DNA of 64,000 bases from Prinsepia uniflora (lineage: Eukaryota; Streptophyta; Magnoliopsida; Rosales; Rosaceae). The position numbers and the translations under genes were made by a program. The notes beneath the pieces were generated by a model. The model searched no databases and had not been told where the DNA came from. It saw only the letters and a program-made list of their open reading frames with translations. The stretch is from positions 33,714,716 to 33,778,715 of the forward strand of contig CM064874.1 in assembly GCA_032719365.1 (NCBI GenBank), in the 5' to 3' direction. This document shows, piece after piece, positions 22,495 through 33,689 of the stretch (position 1 is its first letter; each line of letters opens with the position of its first letter).

Positions 22495-22964
22495 AGTGCT
22501 CACATGCCCTCACGCGCCGCCTAGAGGAGCTCCGCGTGGGAGCCACGCGCCCAACACCGTTCATCCCCATCCTCGCATGAACCCGGTCCTCTGGTTTTGA
22601 ACCGGACCGGACCTAACCAGTCTAGAACGGAACGGACCGGTTTGGACCGGTCCAGGACCCAATCTTATCCATTTTCAGTCTAATCTTGTCCATTTTGATT
22701 CCTACATGTTCCTAATCATAAACCCAAACTATACAGCCCCTAAAATTGTGAAAACCGGGTTGAAAAGCTACCTCCAAGATCGAAATTCAAGCCGGCCACC
22801 TGCAACCTCCCTCCGCTGTGGTCTCTGGCTTTCCTAGCCTCCGAAACCGATCTAGAGCTTCCCCTAAGTCCTCCAGAAATAAGACCCAACCTTTAGAATC
22901 GAACAAAAACACTTAAAACAAGAAATCGTAATTTCAAACTCAGCTCCCGTGGTTTCGGGTTTTC
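22495..22964 (-). repeat. B1 3' LTR, piece 3
   Basis: Continues B1 after B2 and matches about 44105-44545. It breaks off after GGTTTCGGGTTTTCC, where D sequence starts. Confidence 0.85.
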
Positions 22965-24937
22965 CAGACTCACCGGGAATTACACATCGAGTCCCTCCGG
23001 AAATTACGCATCCGAAGTCCCTCCGGGAATTACACATCCGTAGTCACTTTGGAAATTACACATCCGAGGTCTACCCAGGAATTACACATCTGGGGGCACT
23101 GAACATATATCCAAATCAAAATCTTTATTTCAAAATCATCATTTAAAACCATTTATCACGGGGTCTCATGCCCAAATCACATTTCTCGTGAATCCGTAAA
23201 ATCATTCAATGCACGTAAATTCGTAAAATCATATCCACAAATCATTCAATTCCATAAAATCATCTTTAACTCACAATCCAAGTCAAAACATCCATTTAAA
23301 ATCCCGGGCCAAGCCCAAAATCATCAATTGTACTTTCCTCGTAAAACGTGCCCAAAACACTGATTAAAATAATCATTAAATCCAATAAATAATCGTATCA
23401 AATCATCAATAAATCTTTGGAAATCAAATCATGCCATAAATCATGTAAAATATTTAACTATGCATGCATATCAGTTTATAAAACAAACGTCCACTCACAC
23501 ACCGTCCATATCGCTCGCTTTCTGAGCTGCACGTTTTTTTCGTAATTTTTGGTATTTTCCAAGAATCTCGAATCTTTTCCAAAATCATTATTCAGGGTCA
23601 CTAATAACTTAATTAACATCATATTAATTTCCTATAATTTTCCGGGAATTAATTACGAATTAAAAACGTAACATAAACCTTCGGACCCTTGAAACAATAT
23701 CGAAACGGTGTCCAAATGACTCGAAACCAATGCCAAAATGTTCGTTACGTTAATGAAACAAAAGTCATGTTGACCTCACCTCAAGAATCATGCCCACACA
23801 CCCTCACGTGCCGTCGTGAGTGGCTGCGCGTGAAACCCACGCGCGTGTCACGCGCGTGCTATAGTGATGCTATAGTGTCACCACCTTCACCCTTGTGTTT
23901 GTTAAACGGATCCTGCAAACCGCGAGCACACCCGATTCGATTCCCATCAATTATGCATCATTTTTTTCAATTGAGTCATCTAACATCATCGTTTAATCCT
24001 TAATTAAAGGTCTGTGATTTCAATTACAAGATTCATTACCTCAATCCAGTCGGATTCGACTTCACGATTTCCTTTCTGCCGCAGGCACTGTTCATCCCTC
24101 AATCTCCATAAATTTTCATTGTTTTCTTTCGATTGGTGCATCAGGAAGCTTCGTGGGATCCTACTAAACATATTTCCAAGGCTAATTTCAGCCTTCAACC
24201 CCTCTAATTACTCGAACACAATCTCGAAAATCCACAGTCCTCACCCTTTATGTTCTCAGGCAAAACGACCTCAATTTCCTTCGCGTTTAATCTGGTCCTG
24301 GTCAAACTAATACCAGAAGACTCAATTGACTCTCAATTTGGATCATCACAGCCTATTTCTTTTATTTCAAATTTTGGAAGATTTGAGCTTTCACGGGTTT
24401 GGGTCTTCGGGTTTAGGGGTTTATCTTCCTCAATTCTCCTCTAAGTCTCACTCATTTTTCTCTGTGGATCCATCCCAGTGTCTCAAGTCTCATCTTAGCC
24501 TCATTCATCAATCAATTTCATGAAATTTGAACGAAGGGGTGGGCAGTTTTGTGATAGCTATTGTTCATACACGATATCCTACCAACAGGTCACAAATCCA
24601 TCTAATTTCAGTGACATGTGTCACTTACTGGCCTGCTGAGTCACTAAACGCTGATTCCTCAATTGGATCAGCCACAATTACCATTTTACCCCTGCACAAA
24701 AAATTTCCAAAATACCCCTAGCCTTCGCAGACCCGCAACTTTCGCATCCGACGTTCGATTGATGCATGTCGCCGGTCTACGGATTCAGCGTCTCGAGCCC
24801 TACCCAACGGTCTTTCTGTAAAGTCTAAATAAGGTCCCAATCAGAGAGTGAACTTTCAGCCCTCAAAGCTAGGGGAAAAATCGTCATTTCCTTTCCATTT
24901 TTTGAATTTTTCTTTTTCTAATTTGCGGGTCGTCACA
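22965..24937 (-). repeat. D left LTR, truncated
   Basis: Matches about 36900-38891. It starts inside the GAATTACACAT array (22972-23095) and ends GGGTCGTCACA, so it begins TGTGACGACCC on the minus strand. The donor-side GTCCACTCAC (plus strand) is at 23489-23498. ORFs in 24014-24523 and 26378-26809 type regions are LTR sequence without recognisable motifs. Confidence 0.82.
22972..23095 (-). repeat. GAATTACACAT inverted-repeat array, partial copy
   Basis: Five diverged units of about 24-27 bp with the GAATTACACAT core. Several arms no longer match perfectly. The fuller copy is at 36806-37062. Confidence 0.8.
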
Positions 24938-25282
24938 ACCTTCCCCGCTTGAAGAATTTCGTCCCCGAAATTCGAACATACCTCTCCAACAACAACAATC
25001 ATGGACAATTAATTCACATCCATATCAATACCTCGGGTTCCCACGTGAAGCCTCGTTCACTCTAAGAAACCATAATTACCTTTTCCATCTTTCCTGGCTC
25101 ATCCTAAGCCCTCATCTCACATCATGACTCATCCCGAGTCCTAAAACAACTCTTGACTCCTATTAAGTCCAAATCCAATGTCTCGACTCCTCTCGAGTCT
25201 GAATTCAACATTTACTAACCTCAATGCCACCATTGGCATATCCGATCACCTAGCAAACACCCCTAGGTGAACCACATCGTAT

Positions 25283-25561
25283 TCAGGATCTCCCAACACA
25301 CATTGAATCAACTCCCTCTGAGTCCCATTCGATATCCAAAATCCAATGGTCACTCATCCGACCCCCTATCCTTGGGTTAAATGTATCCTGGGCCCAACAT
25401 GCCCATTCATATACCATATCGTAAACAACAATCCAGACCAATACAAGTCCAAGATGCACTGCTTGATCCAATCCAGGGTCATACCAACTCCAGGGATTTC
25501 CTATACCTTCGTATCTCGTCTCATCACCAGGCCGCGCATAGGGCTCGTGTCTCAGAGGCAT
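25283..25561 (-). pseudogene. D gag start remnant
   Basis: An open 92-codon frame starting MPLRHEPYARPGDE, comparable to MPPRRRPSPRPEDE at the start of C1/C2 gag and at the matching distance from the primer site. After about 15 residues the similarity is lost and the Gag core does not follow. I read it as the beginning of a decayed gag. Confidence 0.5.
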
Positions 25562-25580
25562 GGCAAATCAGTAACCCAAT

Positions 25581-25592
25581 GCTCTGATACCA
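25581..25592 (-). promoter_or_regulatory. D primer binding site
   Basis: GCTCTGATACCA on the plus strand, which is TGGTATCAGAGC on the minus strand, three bases from the LTR end at 25596. Confidence 0.9.
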
Positions 25593-25595
25593 ATT

Positions 25596-25873
25596 TGACA
25601 GGACCCGTCTCAACTGGACTTTGATAACTGTGCCCGGTCCTGCTCCTGTCTGACAAGTCAACTGAAGTCCCGAAACTACCCCTTAGTACCTTTCAGATAA
25701 GGGATAACTGAACTGATTTCTGCTCATGCCTCCGCCTCTCGATCTGCCCCGAACGCCGTGCCACGGCCTGGAGGGTCATCAAAATAGGAAAGGTGTGAGT
25801 GGACAAAAATAATATCATTTAAAAATACATTTCAAAATACATCATTTGCCCTCCAGTTTATCCAACCATGCAT
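25596..25873 (-). repeat. D second LTR, first part
   Basis: Starts TGACAGGACCC in plus orientation and carries the acceptor side of the intron-like module: GTGAGTGGAC at 25795-25804 (plus) and CCTGGAGG beside it. It is cut at 25873 by C1; the last bases TGCAT are the target duplication. Confidence 0.85.
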
Positions 25874-27727
25874 TGTAACGACCCGTCCCGGAAATTAGGG
25901 TTAAGGAAGTGTTTAAGCTGAGATTAGTGAGAGTAATCGTGGGTTAGTTGGTCTCGAGAAGGTCGATTGCCTAGAATGACGATTTTGCCCCTGGTTTGGG
26001 CAAAAGGTTGACTTTTAATTTGGGCGGTCAATTAAGTTTTGACCGATGACCAGGACGTAGTTTATGACGTCACGAATTCGTAGACAGGTGGCACGCCCGA
26101 TTCTGACATCCGAGGAGGAAGTTATGATGTTCGGAAGGTTGAGGGCATAACCGTAATTTGGGTAAAATAGGGGGAAAAGTTGACTTTTCGTATCATCGGG
26201 TTTTGGTATGTTGACCTAGGACCGTTAGATAGATCTTGTCGTCCTGAGTTCGATGACAGGCGGCACGTATTCATCGGACTTACGATGTGGGAGTTACGGG
26301 TCTAGGAAGGTAGTGGCAAAATTGTAATTTTGACTTAAAAGGAAGGGCATTTTGGTCTTTGTGCTCTGGGATTGAGGTCATAGAGAGGGAAAATGGAGGG
26401 CTGATATTGTGACAGTTGTGAGAGAGAAGGGGAGGATTGTGACGCGTGGCAAGGGCCTAGTAGTTTCTAGGCGTGTGCACGGTCCAAATAATTGGGGGTG
26501 CAGAGTGTTCGTGTGTGTTCTTCGACCCAGAGAGAAACAGAGGGAGAGAATTGAGAGAATTGGGATGGTGATTGTGTGAGTTTGTGTTAATTGGTGAGGG
26601 GGTGAGTGACTAGAGAGTGAGGGAGAGCTAGGGAGAAGGTTAGGAGGTGCGGTGGCTGTGTGTGTGGGAGTCGAGAGCAGCGGGAAATCAGGGGGAAAAC
26701 AGAGAGGAAGTGAGTGATTGTGGTGGTGGTGTGGCCGTGTGCGGTGCAAGTGGAGTCGTGGTAGTGTCGTGAGGGGTGAGAGAAGTCGACCAGCCCCAGC
26801 GGAGCTCACGACGGCGACAGGAGGCAGGTAATTTCTTTTTTCCTTTTCATTGCTCTGTTTTTCCGTCGATTTTCAAGTCGAAAGTCGTAGCTTTAGGAGT
26901 TGAATCGAGGAGTCCCGTGAGGTCTAGGGAGTTCAATGGAGTCCTAGGAGTCTTCTGGTGGAGCAGTCGTGACGGGGAGTGCACGGTGGAGGCTAGGACA
27001 ACGGAGAGTACCTGTGTGCTCTGTTTTACCGTCGAGTTTCAAATTGAAAGTCATGGACTTAGGGAATGAGTCGACGGTCTTGGTGAGTTGGGTGAGGTTT
27101 AGGATGGTCCTAGGAAGGGTTTGAGAGTGCCACCGTGACGGAGGGTGACCTGGGTGGCCGGAGAAAGAAACAGGGGACTGAACGGGTCTGGTTTCGAGTT
27201 AGAGACGATGACTTAGGGGCTATGTCGAGGTGTTTGAGTAAGGGGAATGGATAGCTTAGGTCTGGACGATGCTGTTGGTGAAGAAAGGAGTGGTTTTGGT
27301 GCAGGTACGGCGGAGAACCGTCCTTGCCGGTTCGATTTGCAGGCACTATGTCGAACCGGGTTGACGCGAGGAAGACGATGCACTGTAGCAGGCGCGTGAG
27401 GGCCACGCGCAGCCACTTTGGGCGGTGCGTGGGGGCGCGTGCGGTGGTCTTTGGGGAAAGTGTCAATTAGGTTTTTGGTCTAGGTGTTGTGACGAGTCCG
27501 TTGGAATTAGTTTCGAGTTGTTCGGTTGTCGTTTGAGGTTATTTCCACGAGGGTGAAGGTATTGGGTTCCGATTCGTTATGTCTAGGACCCGGGGATTTT
27601 TGTGGGTTAGGAGAGTCTTGGTAGACGCGTTAGTAACGTACTTTGGTGGTTGTTGACAGGATCCGGAGTTCCTGAGGAAGCGGAGGAACGTACGAGAAGT
27701 TCGTGACTCGATTGAGGGCTTGATACT

Positions 27728-28680
27728 GTGAGTGGACCCCTTCTCTATAACTGAGCTTGCATAACTGTTTTTAATTACTTTTTTTATGGTTTTATATGTG
27801 ATTTCATGGTCATTTGAATATGCTATAACTGTTTTACTTAATTGCACGTTTTTCGAGAAATAACGTATTTGACACGTTTTTCGAGAAAGACTTAATTTCT
27901 GATTATGGTGCCGGGATTTTGGGATTTCAAACGATAAATGGTTTTCAATGATTATAAAGAGATTTTGGAACATGATTTCGATGATCACGGTTTTCGGTTT
28001 TAGAATCGGATTTCGGAAAGCGGAATTTGATTTTAAAGTTGAAAAGTGGATTTCCGGATTTGGGTTCGGAATGACGGTTCAGAATGCCGGAAGGGCATCG
28101 GACCAGTGATTTCGGATTCGTGTTTGGATGTGAATTTAGAAATGGTTTTTCAATGGTTTTGGATTGGATTTGCTGGATATGGTTATTGGGTTTAAAGACC
28201 CGGATTATATTTGACAGGGAACGGGCCCGGATTGAGTTTAAAGACCCGGATTGAGTTTAAAGACTCGGATATATTGATATTTCCCCCGTAGGCCTTTTGA
28301 GTTTAAAGACTCGGATATAATTGAGGTCTGGATTGAGTTTAAAGACTCGGGAGTTTAAAGACTCAGATAGGTCCAGCAGGTTTGATCGGAAAATGATGAC
28401 TTGATATTCATGGTTTATGATACGGTTTATGATGCTTACGATATGGTTTCTATAACTGTTTTATAGTGTTTCTATTCTTATGGTGAGGTTATGGGAATTA
28501 TAGTATTTTAAAATGATTCTGTAAATGTTTTATGGTGATTGATTGATAACTGTTTTAATACCTGGGTTATGCATGTGGTTTCAAAACGGAGGGCTAAACC
28601 CGGTTTTCTTCTAAATTGGTTTTGGAAACTTTTCTTGTATTATGGTCCACTCACACCTTCTGTTTTAAATTGCCTTCCAG
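27728..28680 (+). other. Intron-like LTR module in C1
   Basis: GTGAGTGGAC at 27728-27737; GTCCACTCAC at 28645-28654; then CTTCTGTTTTAAATTGCC and TTCCAG|GT with AG at 28679-28680. Single ATGCAT motifs replace the full RY palindrome. Equivalent modules: LTR2 30913-31642 and LTR3 35546-36518, where the acceptor is mutated to CCAAG. Confidence 0.5.
28188..28365 (+). repeat. TTTAAA-loop inverted-repeat array in C1
   Basis: At least six units of (GGG or GAG)TTTAAAGA(CCC or CTC). Equivalent arrays: 31308-31370 (LTR2, shorter) and 35993-36205 (LTR3, longer). Copy number varies between LTRs. Confidence 0.82.
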
Positions 28681-28985
28681 GTCGTGGAGCTAGAGCGGGG
28701 TTTCGGTGTCGAGGCAGCGTCTGAGGCATAGAAGTCACGAGAGGGATCCCTGACTGTTTTAATTTTTCCGTTGTGCGTGTACCTAGCTTTTCGGTTTTTT
28801 TTTCTTTTGTGTTTAGTACTATGCTCTGTAAATTTTTAACTTCGGGATGTATTGTATAGTTCTCCTGCGTCTGACTGAGTACTTTGGGGGTTTCGCGTGA
28901 GTTTACTTGGTGATGTGTCGGGGAGTCAGACGGGAGCAGGATTTACCTCGGGTTTGGGGGTGGAACCGGGGTGGGTCCTGACAAT

Positions 28986-28997
28986 TGGTATCAGAGC
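28986..28997 (+). promoter_or_regulatory. C1 primer binding site
   Basis: A perfect TGGTATCAGAGC shortly after the LTR end. Confidence 0.92.
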
Positions 28998-29079
28998 ATA
29001 GGTTCGTCAAGTTTGTTGGGATTGTTGGTTGGTGAGGTTGTTTGACTGTTTCTATGCCTCTTTCAGCGTGCAGTTGACG

Positions 29080-29215
29080 ATGCCTCCGAGACGTAGACCC
29101 TCTCCACGTCCTGAAGACGAAGTAGCAAGAGAGACAGAGAGTGCTACGACTGAGCGAGCCCAGCGGCTCGGGGCTACTACTTTTAGTGGCGGGACTGATC
29201 CTGAGGAAGCCCAGA
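29080..29215 (+). pseudogene. C1 gag, 5' fragment cut by C2
   Basis: Starts MPPRRRPSPRPEDE and reads through ERAQRLGATTFSGGTDPEEAQ, the Gag N-terminus, in an open frame. It is cut after about 45 codons by the C2 LTR. The continuation is not found after 36670, consistent with its loss in the LTR recombination. Confidence 0.85.
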
Positions 29216-31932
29216 TGTAACAACCCGTCGTGGGAATTAAAGTTAAGATAGTGATTAAGATGGGATTAGTAAGCTTAATCGGGGGTTAGTTGGTCCCGAT
29301 AAGGCCGTTAGCCTAGAATGATGATTTTGCCCTCGATTTGGTCAAAAAGTTGACTTTTCATTCGGGCGGTCAATTGGGTATTGACCGATGACCAGGACGT
29401 AGTTTAGGACGTCACGAATCCGTAGACAGGTGGCACGCCCGATTCCGACATCCGAGGAGGAAGTTATGATGTTCGGAAGGTTGAGGGCATAACCGTAATT
29501 TGGCAAAACTAGGGGAAAAAGTTGACTTTTTATACGATCGGGTTTTGACACGTTGACCTAGGACCGTTAGATAGGTCTCGTCGTCCTGAGTTCGATGACA
29601 GGCGGCACGTATTCATCGAACTTACGATGTGGAGTTACGGGTCTAGAAAGGTAGTGGTAAAATGGTAATTTTGGGTTCAAAGAAGGGTATTTTGGTCTTT
29701 TGGTTGTTTGGGCAGTGTGCAACCTGATGAGGACAGGTGTACAGTGAGATGGGGATATTTTCGGAAAGGGAGCATTGGATGGTGACACATGCAGTGAGTG
29801 TAGTGGCTTCTATACCGTGCACGGTGTGTGTTCAAATGTGTAACTGTGTGTGTGTGTTTGTGTTCGAAGAACAGAAAACAGAGGGAGAGAGTTGAGAGAA
29901 TTAGACGGTGTTTGTGTGTGTGTTGTGTGAATTGACGAGTGAGGAGTGACCAAAGATCAAGAGGGAGACAGTGAGAAGGTTAGAAGGTGGGGTGGTTGTG
30001 TATGGGTGAGAGGTGAGCCACGGGAAACTAGGGGGAAAACAGAGAACAGAGAGGAGTTGTGGGTGGTGGTGCTGCCGTGTTCGATCAATCGAGGCCAGTG
30101 GAGGTGTCCAGAGGACAGAGGAGGACGGGAGGAGACACTTACTCACGGCTGAGCTCACGACGGTGACCGGAGGGCAGGTAATTTCTGGTTTCCCTTTCGT
30201 TACTCTGTTTTGCCGTCGATTTTCAAATTGAAAGTCGTGAAGTCTGGGGTTGAGTCGACGGTTTTGGTGAGTTGGTGAGACTCAGGGAGGTTCTAGGAAG
30301 GGTTTAAGGTAGTCACCGTGATAGGGGGTGATCGGGTTGGCTGGATCGTGAAACAGGGGAGGTGTTCGGGTTTTGTTCGAGCTTGAGTCGACGAGTTGTA
30401 GGATGAGTCGAGGTGTTAGAGTGAGGTGGATGAGTTCCTTAGGACAGGACGAAGCAATTGGTGAAGAGAGCAGGTGTTTTGGTGCAGGTACGGCGGTGAA
30501 CCGTCCTCGTCGGTTCGAATTGCAAAAGTCGGTTCGATCGGGTCGACTCGAGGAAGATGATGGTCCTGTAGCTGGCGCGTAAGGGCCACGCGCAGCCACT
30601 TTGGGCGGCGCGTGGGGGCGTGTACGGCGGCGGTTTGGACAACGGTCAACATGGTTTTTGGTCTAGGTGTTGTGACGAGTTTAATGGAATTGGTTTCGGG
30701 TTGTTCGGACGTCGATTCAATATAGTTCTGCGAGGGTGAAGGTTTAGGGTTTAGGTTCGTTACGTTTAGGATCCGGGGATTTTTGGGGAACTTAGGTGGA
30801 CCTTCGTAGACGTGTTAGTGACGTACTTTGGTGGTTGTTGGCAGGATCGGGGTTGCCCGAGGAAGCTGAGGAACGTACGAGACGTACGGGACGTGATTGA
30901 GGGCTCGGTACTGTGAGTGGACCCCTTCTCTAAACTCGAGCATGCATAACTGCTTTTTTATAATTTTGTTATGGTTTATATGTGATTTCATGATTGTTGA
31001 ATATTTTATATTGGTTTTCCTTACTTGTACGTTTTTCGAGAAATGACGTAATTGGCATATTTTACGAGGAATGTTGATTTCTGAGAATGATGTTATGATT
31101 TCAGGATTAGGTTTTCGGTTTTAGAATCGGATTTCGGAAATCGGAATTTGGTTTTAAAGTTGAACAGTGGAATTCCAGATTTGGGTTCGGAATGACGGTT
31201 CCGGATGCTGGAAGGGCATCGGACCAGTGATTTCGGATTCGGGTTTGGATATGGAATGGAAATGGTTTTCAAATGGTTTTGGATTGGATTTACTGGATCT
31301 AATTATTGGGTTTAAAGACCCTGATTATATTTGACGGGGGACGGGCCCGGATTGAGTTTAAAGACTCGGATAGATCCAGCAAGTTTGATCGGTTGGTTAT
31401 GGCTTGGTACTTATGTTTTCTGATAAAGTTTTATGACACTGAGGATATGATTTCTATAACTGTGTTTTATAGTGTTTCTGTTTTTATGATGAGGTTTATG
31501 TGAATTATAACTGTTTTAATAACTGGGTTATGCATGTGGTTTCAAAACGGAGGGCCAAACCCGGTTTTCTTATAAATGGTTTTGGGAACTTTTCTTTTAT
31601 TTTATGGTCCACTCACACCTTCTGTTTTAAATTGCCCTCCAGGTCGTGGAGTTAGAGCGGGGTTTCGGCGTCGAGGCAGCGTCTGAGGCATAGAAGTCGC
31701 GAAAGGGATCCCGAAGTGTTTAAAAATTTTCCGTGTGCGTGTATTTAGTTTATCGGTTTTCTTTCTTTTGTATCTAGAACTATGCTCTGTAAAACTTGAC
31801 TTCGGGATGTTTATAGTTTCTCCTGCGTCTGACTGTGCTTGTTGGGTGGTTTACTTTAGTTACGTGTCGGGGTGTCAGACGGGAGCAGGATTTACCTCGG
31901 TTTTCGGGGTGGAACCGGGGTGGGTCCTGACA
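29216..31932 (+). repeat. C2 5' LTR (LTR2)
   Basis: 2,717 bp, TGTAACAACCC to GGGTCCTGACA, same family as LTR1 but clearly more diverged from it than LTR3 is over most of its length. It includes the GC hairpin near 30588 and the module 30913-31642. Confidence 0.88.
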
Positions 31933-31934
31933 AT

Positions 31935-31946
31935 TGGTATCAGAGC
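31935..31946 (+). promoter_or_regulatory. C2 primer binding site
   Basis: A perfect TGGTATCAGAGC, two bases after LTR2. Confidence 0.92.
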
Positions 31947-32040
31947 ATAGGTTTGTCGATTCTGTTGGGTTTGTGTCTGTTGTGAGGTTGTGTTTAGGTT
32001 GTTTGACTGTTTCTATGCCTCTTTCAGCGTGCGATTGACG

Positions 32041-33162
32041 ATGCCTCCGAGACGTAGACCCTCTCCACGACCTGAAGACGAAGCAGCAAGAGGGACAGAG
32101 AGTGCTACGATCGAGCGAGCCCAGCCGCTCGGGGCTACTAGTTTTAGTGGTGGGGCAGATCCTGAGGAAGCCCAGAGGTGGATCACGAGACTTGAGCGGA
32201 TCTTTGCCGTAATGCATTGCCCACCGGAGGAGCGAGTGTTGCTGGCTACGTTCTTACTGGACGGTGCGGTGTACGAGTGGTGGTATTCCCTCGAGTTGTC
32301 TGGTTGGGATGCCCACACAGTGATCTGAGAGACGTTTCGGGAAAGGTTCCTGGATCAGTATTACCCTCGTTCTTTCCGAGATGCCAAGGAGGCTGAGTTT
32401 CTGCAGCTTCAACAGGGGAATTTGAGTGTGGCTGAGTATGAACAGAAGTTCCAGATGTTGTCTTGGTTTGCTCCTGCGTTTGTGGCTACTGAAGACGAGA
32501 CGTGCCGTAGGTTTGAGTTGGGCCTGCGAGGTGAGATTTGAGCCATAGTGACGGCTGGATCGTTTACTTCCCTCCGAGAGTTGTCGGATGCTGCGGTGAG
32601 GGTTGAGGCTAGCTTGCCGGTGCGACGCCGAGAGCCATCTTTTTCTGAAGCTTCGAGTTAGAGGACACCAAAGAGAGGTAACTTTAGTGGAGCATCATCG
32701 TCGGGCGATGATCGTTTCGGTAGACCTGGTAGTTTCCAGAGTTCGGGATTCCGCGGTTACGGAGCGCAGCCGACTCCGCAAGCTAGTGCGACGTCTGTTT
32801 CGTCGACAGGGAGACCGAGTAGTGGACCTGGTCGAGATGTTTGTTTCTACTGCGGAGAACGAGGTCACTTTCGACGTGAGTGTCCACTATTGCCACAGTA
32901 AGGTGGTGTAGGCCGAGGAGTGGCGGGGCCCGGACAGAGTACAGCATCAGGCACAGCGGGCACGAGAGGAGGTGGTGGTGCCACTAGTAGTTCGAGGGGA
33001 CGTGGTAGAGCGTCGGGATCTCAGGCCCGAGTGTTTTCGATGACTCAGCAGGAGGTTCAGTCAGCACCAGGTGCGGCGACAGGTAATTTTACTATCTTTG
33101 TTTGTGTTGTACCTACTTTGTTGTTGGATCCCTGGGTAGAGTCTAAGAGTTACCCTAGGTAA
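32041..33162 (+). pseudogene. C2 gag with four in-frame stops
   Basis: Gag of the same type as A2: MPPRRRPSPRPEDE, then CPPEERVLLATFLLDGAVYEWWYSLELSGWDAHTV, then FRERFLDQYYPRSF and EYEQKFQML. A CCHC knuckle (CFYCGERGHFRREC) is at about 32842-32883, followed by a Gly/Arg-rich tail. One frame is interrupted by TGA at 32326 and 32539, TAG at 32659 and TAA at 32899. The frame runs out at 33160 just where a protease would begin; a weak LLLDP trace is all that remains. No pol follows. Confidence 0.88.
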
Positions 33163-33655
33163 CCTGGAGTGTTGTGGGTAGTTTTGTTGAAGGAGGACGG
33201 AAAGAAAGGGAAAGGAGTGACTATAACTGATCGATATGTAGGAGGTTATTGAAGGAGAGAACCCACAATCTAGAGTTTTCCTTTAGGACTTTATAGATTT
33301 ATTCCGACAAGTGGTCGAAGTAGCAACTGAGGGACGTGTTAGCGAAGGAGTGAGCTAATAGGTAGGATTTCCTGTTTGGCTTAGATTGTCCTGGGTAGGA
33401 TTGGAGTGGGTTCCGGGAAGTGTCGGTGGTAGTACGTGAGGATGTACTCTATGAATTCTGTTGGGTGCTCTATATGAGGTATTTTAAAATACCTTTGTTT
33501 TCTGTTCATATGGTTTCCCTTGCGTACACCATGAAGTGTAACTGGTAGTTGGGGATGGAGTGAAATACCCAAGGTGGATATGATAAACAAGAAACCCAGG
33601 AATGGTTGTTGATTATCGGTTAGGAGACCCTAGGTGTTGGGAACTCGCTGTGGAA
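33163..33655 (+). mobile_element. C2 region where pol would be, non-coding
   Basis: About 0.5 kb separates gag from the polypurine tract. I see no RT, RNase H or integrase motif in any frame; one stretch recalls B-family internal DNA (GAGAGAACCCACA near 33255, also near 40820 reversed). With gag alone, the element resembles TR-GAG type non-autonomous retrotransposons. Confidence 0.65.
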
Positions 33656-33689
33656 TTTCGGGGACGAAATTCTTTTTAGGTGGGTAGGT
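33656..33689 (+). promoter_or_regulatory. C polypurine tract
   Basis: The box AATTTCGGGGACGAAATT followed by TTTTTAGGTGGGTAGGT, directly before LTR3. The purine run is degraded by several T changes. Confidence 0.7.

Larger units (their letters stand above)
24938..25595 (-). mobile_element. D internal remnant
   Basis: About 0.66 kb. The left end is the polypurine tract side (reverse of AAGCGGGGAAGGT after a GAATTTCGGGGACGAAATT box). The right end is the primer-site side with a gag start. Most of the coding region is deleted. The middle (25124-25203) has GACTC...GAGTC inverted repeats also found in G at 54424-54520. Confidence 0.75.
25874..28983 (+). repeat. C1 5' LTR (LTR1)
   Basis: 3,110 bp, TGTAACGACCC to GGGTCCTGACA. 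It has two LTR-start units, an as-1-like site at 26053-26072 (GGACG, seven bases, TGACGTCA), a GC hairpin near 27403-27432, the intron-like module (27728-28680) and a TTTAAA-loop array (28188-28365). Confidence 0.9.
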
